Source of the DNA: Actinomycetospora straminea
Lineage (GTDB): Bacteria; Actinomycetota; Actinomycetes; Mycobacteriales; Pseudonocardiaceae
Length of the DNA stretch: 64,000 nucleotides
NCBI RefSeq assembly: GCF_028737255.1
Contig: NZ_JAQZAN010000014.1
Coordinates: 1-64,000 of the forward strand
Direction: 5' to 3'
Shown: in pieces, positions 62,993-64,000 of the stretch
Numbering within the stretch: position 1 is the stretch's first letter
Layout: each line of letters opens with the position of its first letter
Notes under the pieces: generated by a model
Seen by the model: the letters and a program-made list of their open reading frames with translations, nothing else
Told to the model about the DNA's origin: nothing
Databases searched by the model: none
Translations under genes and position numbers: made by a program

Positions 62993-64000
62993 AGGATTCG
63001 TCGACGAGACGGTCGGCCCCCGTGTGGTGGGTCTGGACGACGTCGCCCCGGGGGCCGAGCTGGCCGATCAGCTCCTGGCCGCCGAGCTCCTGGCGCCGTG
63101 CGCCGAGGCGGGCGACCACTCGCCGGCCGGCGAGCTGGCCTGGCAGGTCGCGTCCGCGGAGGGTCTGGCACGGCTCGAGGGCTGGGCGCGGATGACCGCG
63201 TGGGTCCAGGCGCAGGAGATGATCTCGATCGAGGCGCTGGTCTCCCGCGCGGTCGACCGGGCGGAGCAGCGCCCACCGGGCACACTGCTCGATGACGTGG
63301 TGGGCGGCGTGAGCGCCGAGGTCGACTCGGTGGTCGCCGAGCTGGCGCTGGTCTGGCAGGTCGCCCAACGCACCGCCGCTCGGCGGGTCGACGAGGCGGT
63401 CAGCCTTGTCAGCGGCCTGCCGCTGTTCGTCGAGGCGATGCTCGACGGGCGCCTGGGGCTCGCCCACGTCCGCGCGGTCGGCGGGGTCCTGCTCGACCTC
63501 GACCCCGGGCTGCGCGAGCGCCTCTGCCGCGACCTGCTCGAGGGCACGTCGGCCGGCCGGCCGCTCGCCCGCACCCCCGCCCAGCTCGCGGGGTCCGCCC
63601 GGCGGGCCGCGGTGCGCCTCGACCCCTCGAGCGCCCGCCGGCGCGAGCGCGCGGCGGTGCGGGAGCGCGGGGTCCACCTCGGCGCGGAGGACCACGGCAT
63701 GGCGACGGTCACCGCCTACCTCCCGGCCGCCGAGGCGCTGCTGCTCTACCGCACCCTCGACGCCCACGCGCGCCGCGCCGACCCGGTGGACCCCGAGCCC
63801 GCGAGCGTCGAGGACGGCGACCGCACCCCCGACGCCCGGCGCGCCGACGCCCTCTGCGACCTCGTGGCCCTGGGCGCCCTCGCGGCCGCCGGCGCCGTGC
63901 CGGCGGGTCCCGACGGCCCGGAGGGCGAGCGTCGTGACGGTCTCGACGACGAGGTCCGGGCCCGCGACGCCGCCGACGCCTCCGGGGACCCCGCCGCTCA
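62985..64000 (+). CDS. DUF222 (13E12-type) protein, C-terminus beyond window
   Basis: A partial protein of at least 338 residues with the DUF222 domain: EGWARMTAWVQAQEMISIEAL, EVDSVVAELALVWQVAQRTAARRVDEAV, VEAMLDGRLGLAHVRAVG and VTAYLPAAEALLLYRTLDAHAR. The family usually ends in an HNH nuclease domain, which would lie past the right edge. These genes occur in many copies, often as mobile or repeat-like families, in actinobacteria. GTG start at 62985 lies inside a perfect SOS box, so expression is probably DNA-damage induced. Confidence 0.9.
   Translation, partial: MFEGFVDETVGPRVVGLDDVAPGAELADQLLAAELLAPCAEAGDHSPAGELAWQVASAEGLARLEGWARMTAWVQAQEMISIEALVSRAVDRAEQRPPGTLLDDVVGGVSAEVDSVVAELALVWQVAQRTAARRVDEAVSLVSGLPLFVEAMLDGRLGLAHVRAVGGVLLDLDPGLRERLCRDLLEGTSAGRPLARTPAQLAGSARRAAVRLDPSSARRRERAAVRERGVHLGAEDHGMATVTAYLPAAEALLLYRTLDAHARRADPVDPEPASVEDGDRTPDARRADALCDLVALGALAAAGAVPAGPDGPEGERRDGLDDEVRARDAADASGDPAA

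Overview
The window is chromosomal DNA of a very GC-rich actinobacterium, most likely of the order Pseudonocardiales (an inference from codon use, gene content and gene order). Several blocks are in the same order as the Rv3678c-Rv3754 part of the Mycobacterium tuberculosis chromosome: ridA, the two ArsA/Get3-like ATPases, whiB4, a ponA2-type penicillin-binding protein, a metallophosphoesterase and tRNA-Pro; then asd-lysC and leuA; recR-ybaB, dnaX, SRP RNA and tRNA-Ser; and tadA, its partner and tyrA. Accessory genes fill the space between these blocks.

Region by region. 1-2676: two overlapping minus-strand genes of unknown function that share a paralogous domain; the first runs off the left edge. 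2748-9811: the conserved ridA to tRNA-Pro block. 9996-16806: a Pro-rich membrane protein, a secreted GH18-like protein, the acyltransferase pair plsB-plsC, and a SnoaL-like gene that lacks a stop at the expected place. 16962-20464: enoyl-CoA hydratase, a DUF574 methyltransferase and an S9 peptidase. 20580-23304: peroxide defence (dps, catalase, Fur-type regulator). 23364-28266: asd-lysC, a small membrane protein, and leuA behind a Leu-rich leader peptide. 28396-29976: a WhiJ/DUF397 regulator pair with dyad operators, divergent from a micro-ORF and a small membrane protein. 30029-37473: recR-ybaB and dnaX-ffs separated by three plus-strand genes, then tRNA-Ser. 37543-44166: a polyampholyte protein, an LmeA-like lipoprotein-maturation-type protein, two Gfo/Idh oxidoreductases, a ROK protein and a luciferase-like oxidoreductase.

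44406-48942 is a compact operon in which a Tat-exported molybdenum hydroxylase (large subunit, then [2Fe-2S] subunit) is followed by its own tatA-tatC-tatB translocon. 48946-53710 holds a DUF429 gene, a small secreted two-cysteine protein, an RskA-like anti-sigma/ECF-sigma pair and the most unusual gene of the window: a LytS-type histidine kinase fused behind an ATP-dependent DNA-ligase core whose catalytic lysine and other nucleotide ligands are missing.

53773-57663: a ferritin-like di-iron protein whose frame stays open into a LacI regulator, a small antisense gene, a pair of LacI-type operators and an mftD-type flavoenzyme. 57733-61377: tRNA-Ser, tadA and partner, an M20 amidohydrolase and tyrA. 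The right end carries an IS110-family element and the start of a DUF222 (13E12-type) gene with a perfect actinobacterial SOS box over its start codon.
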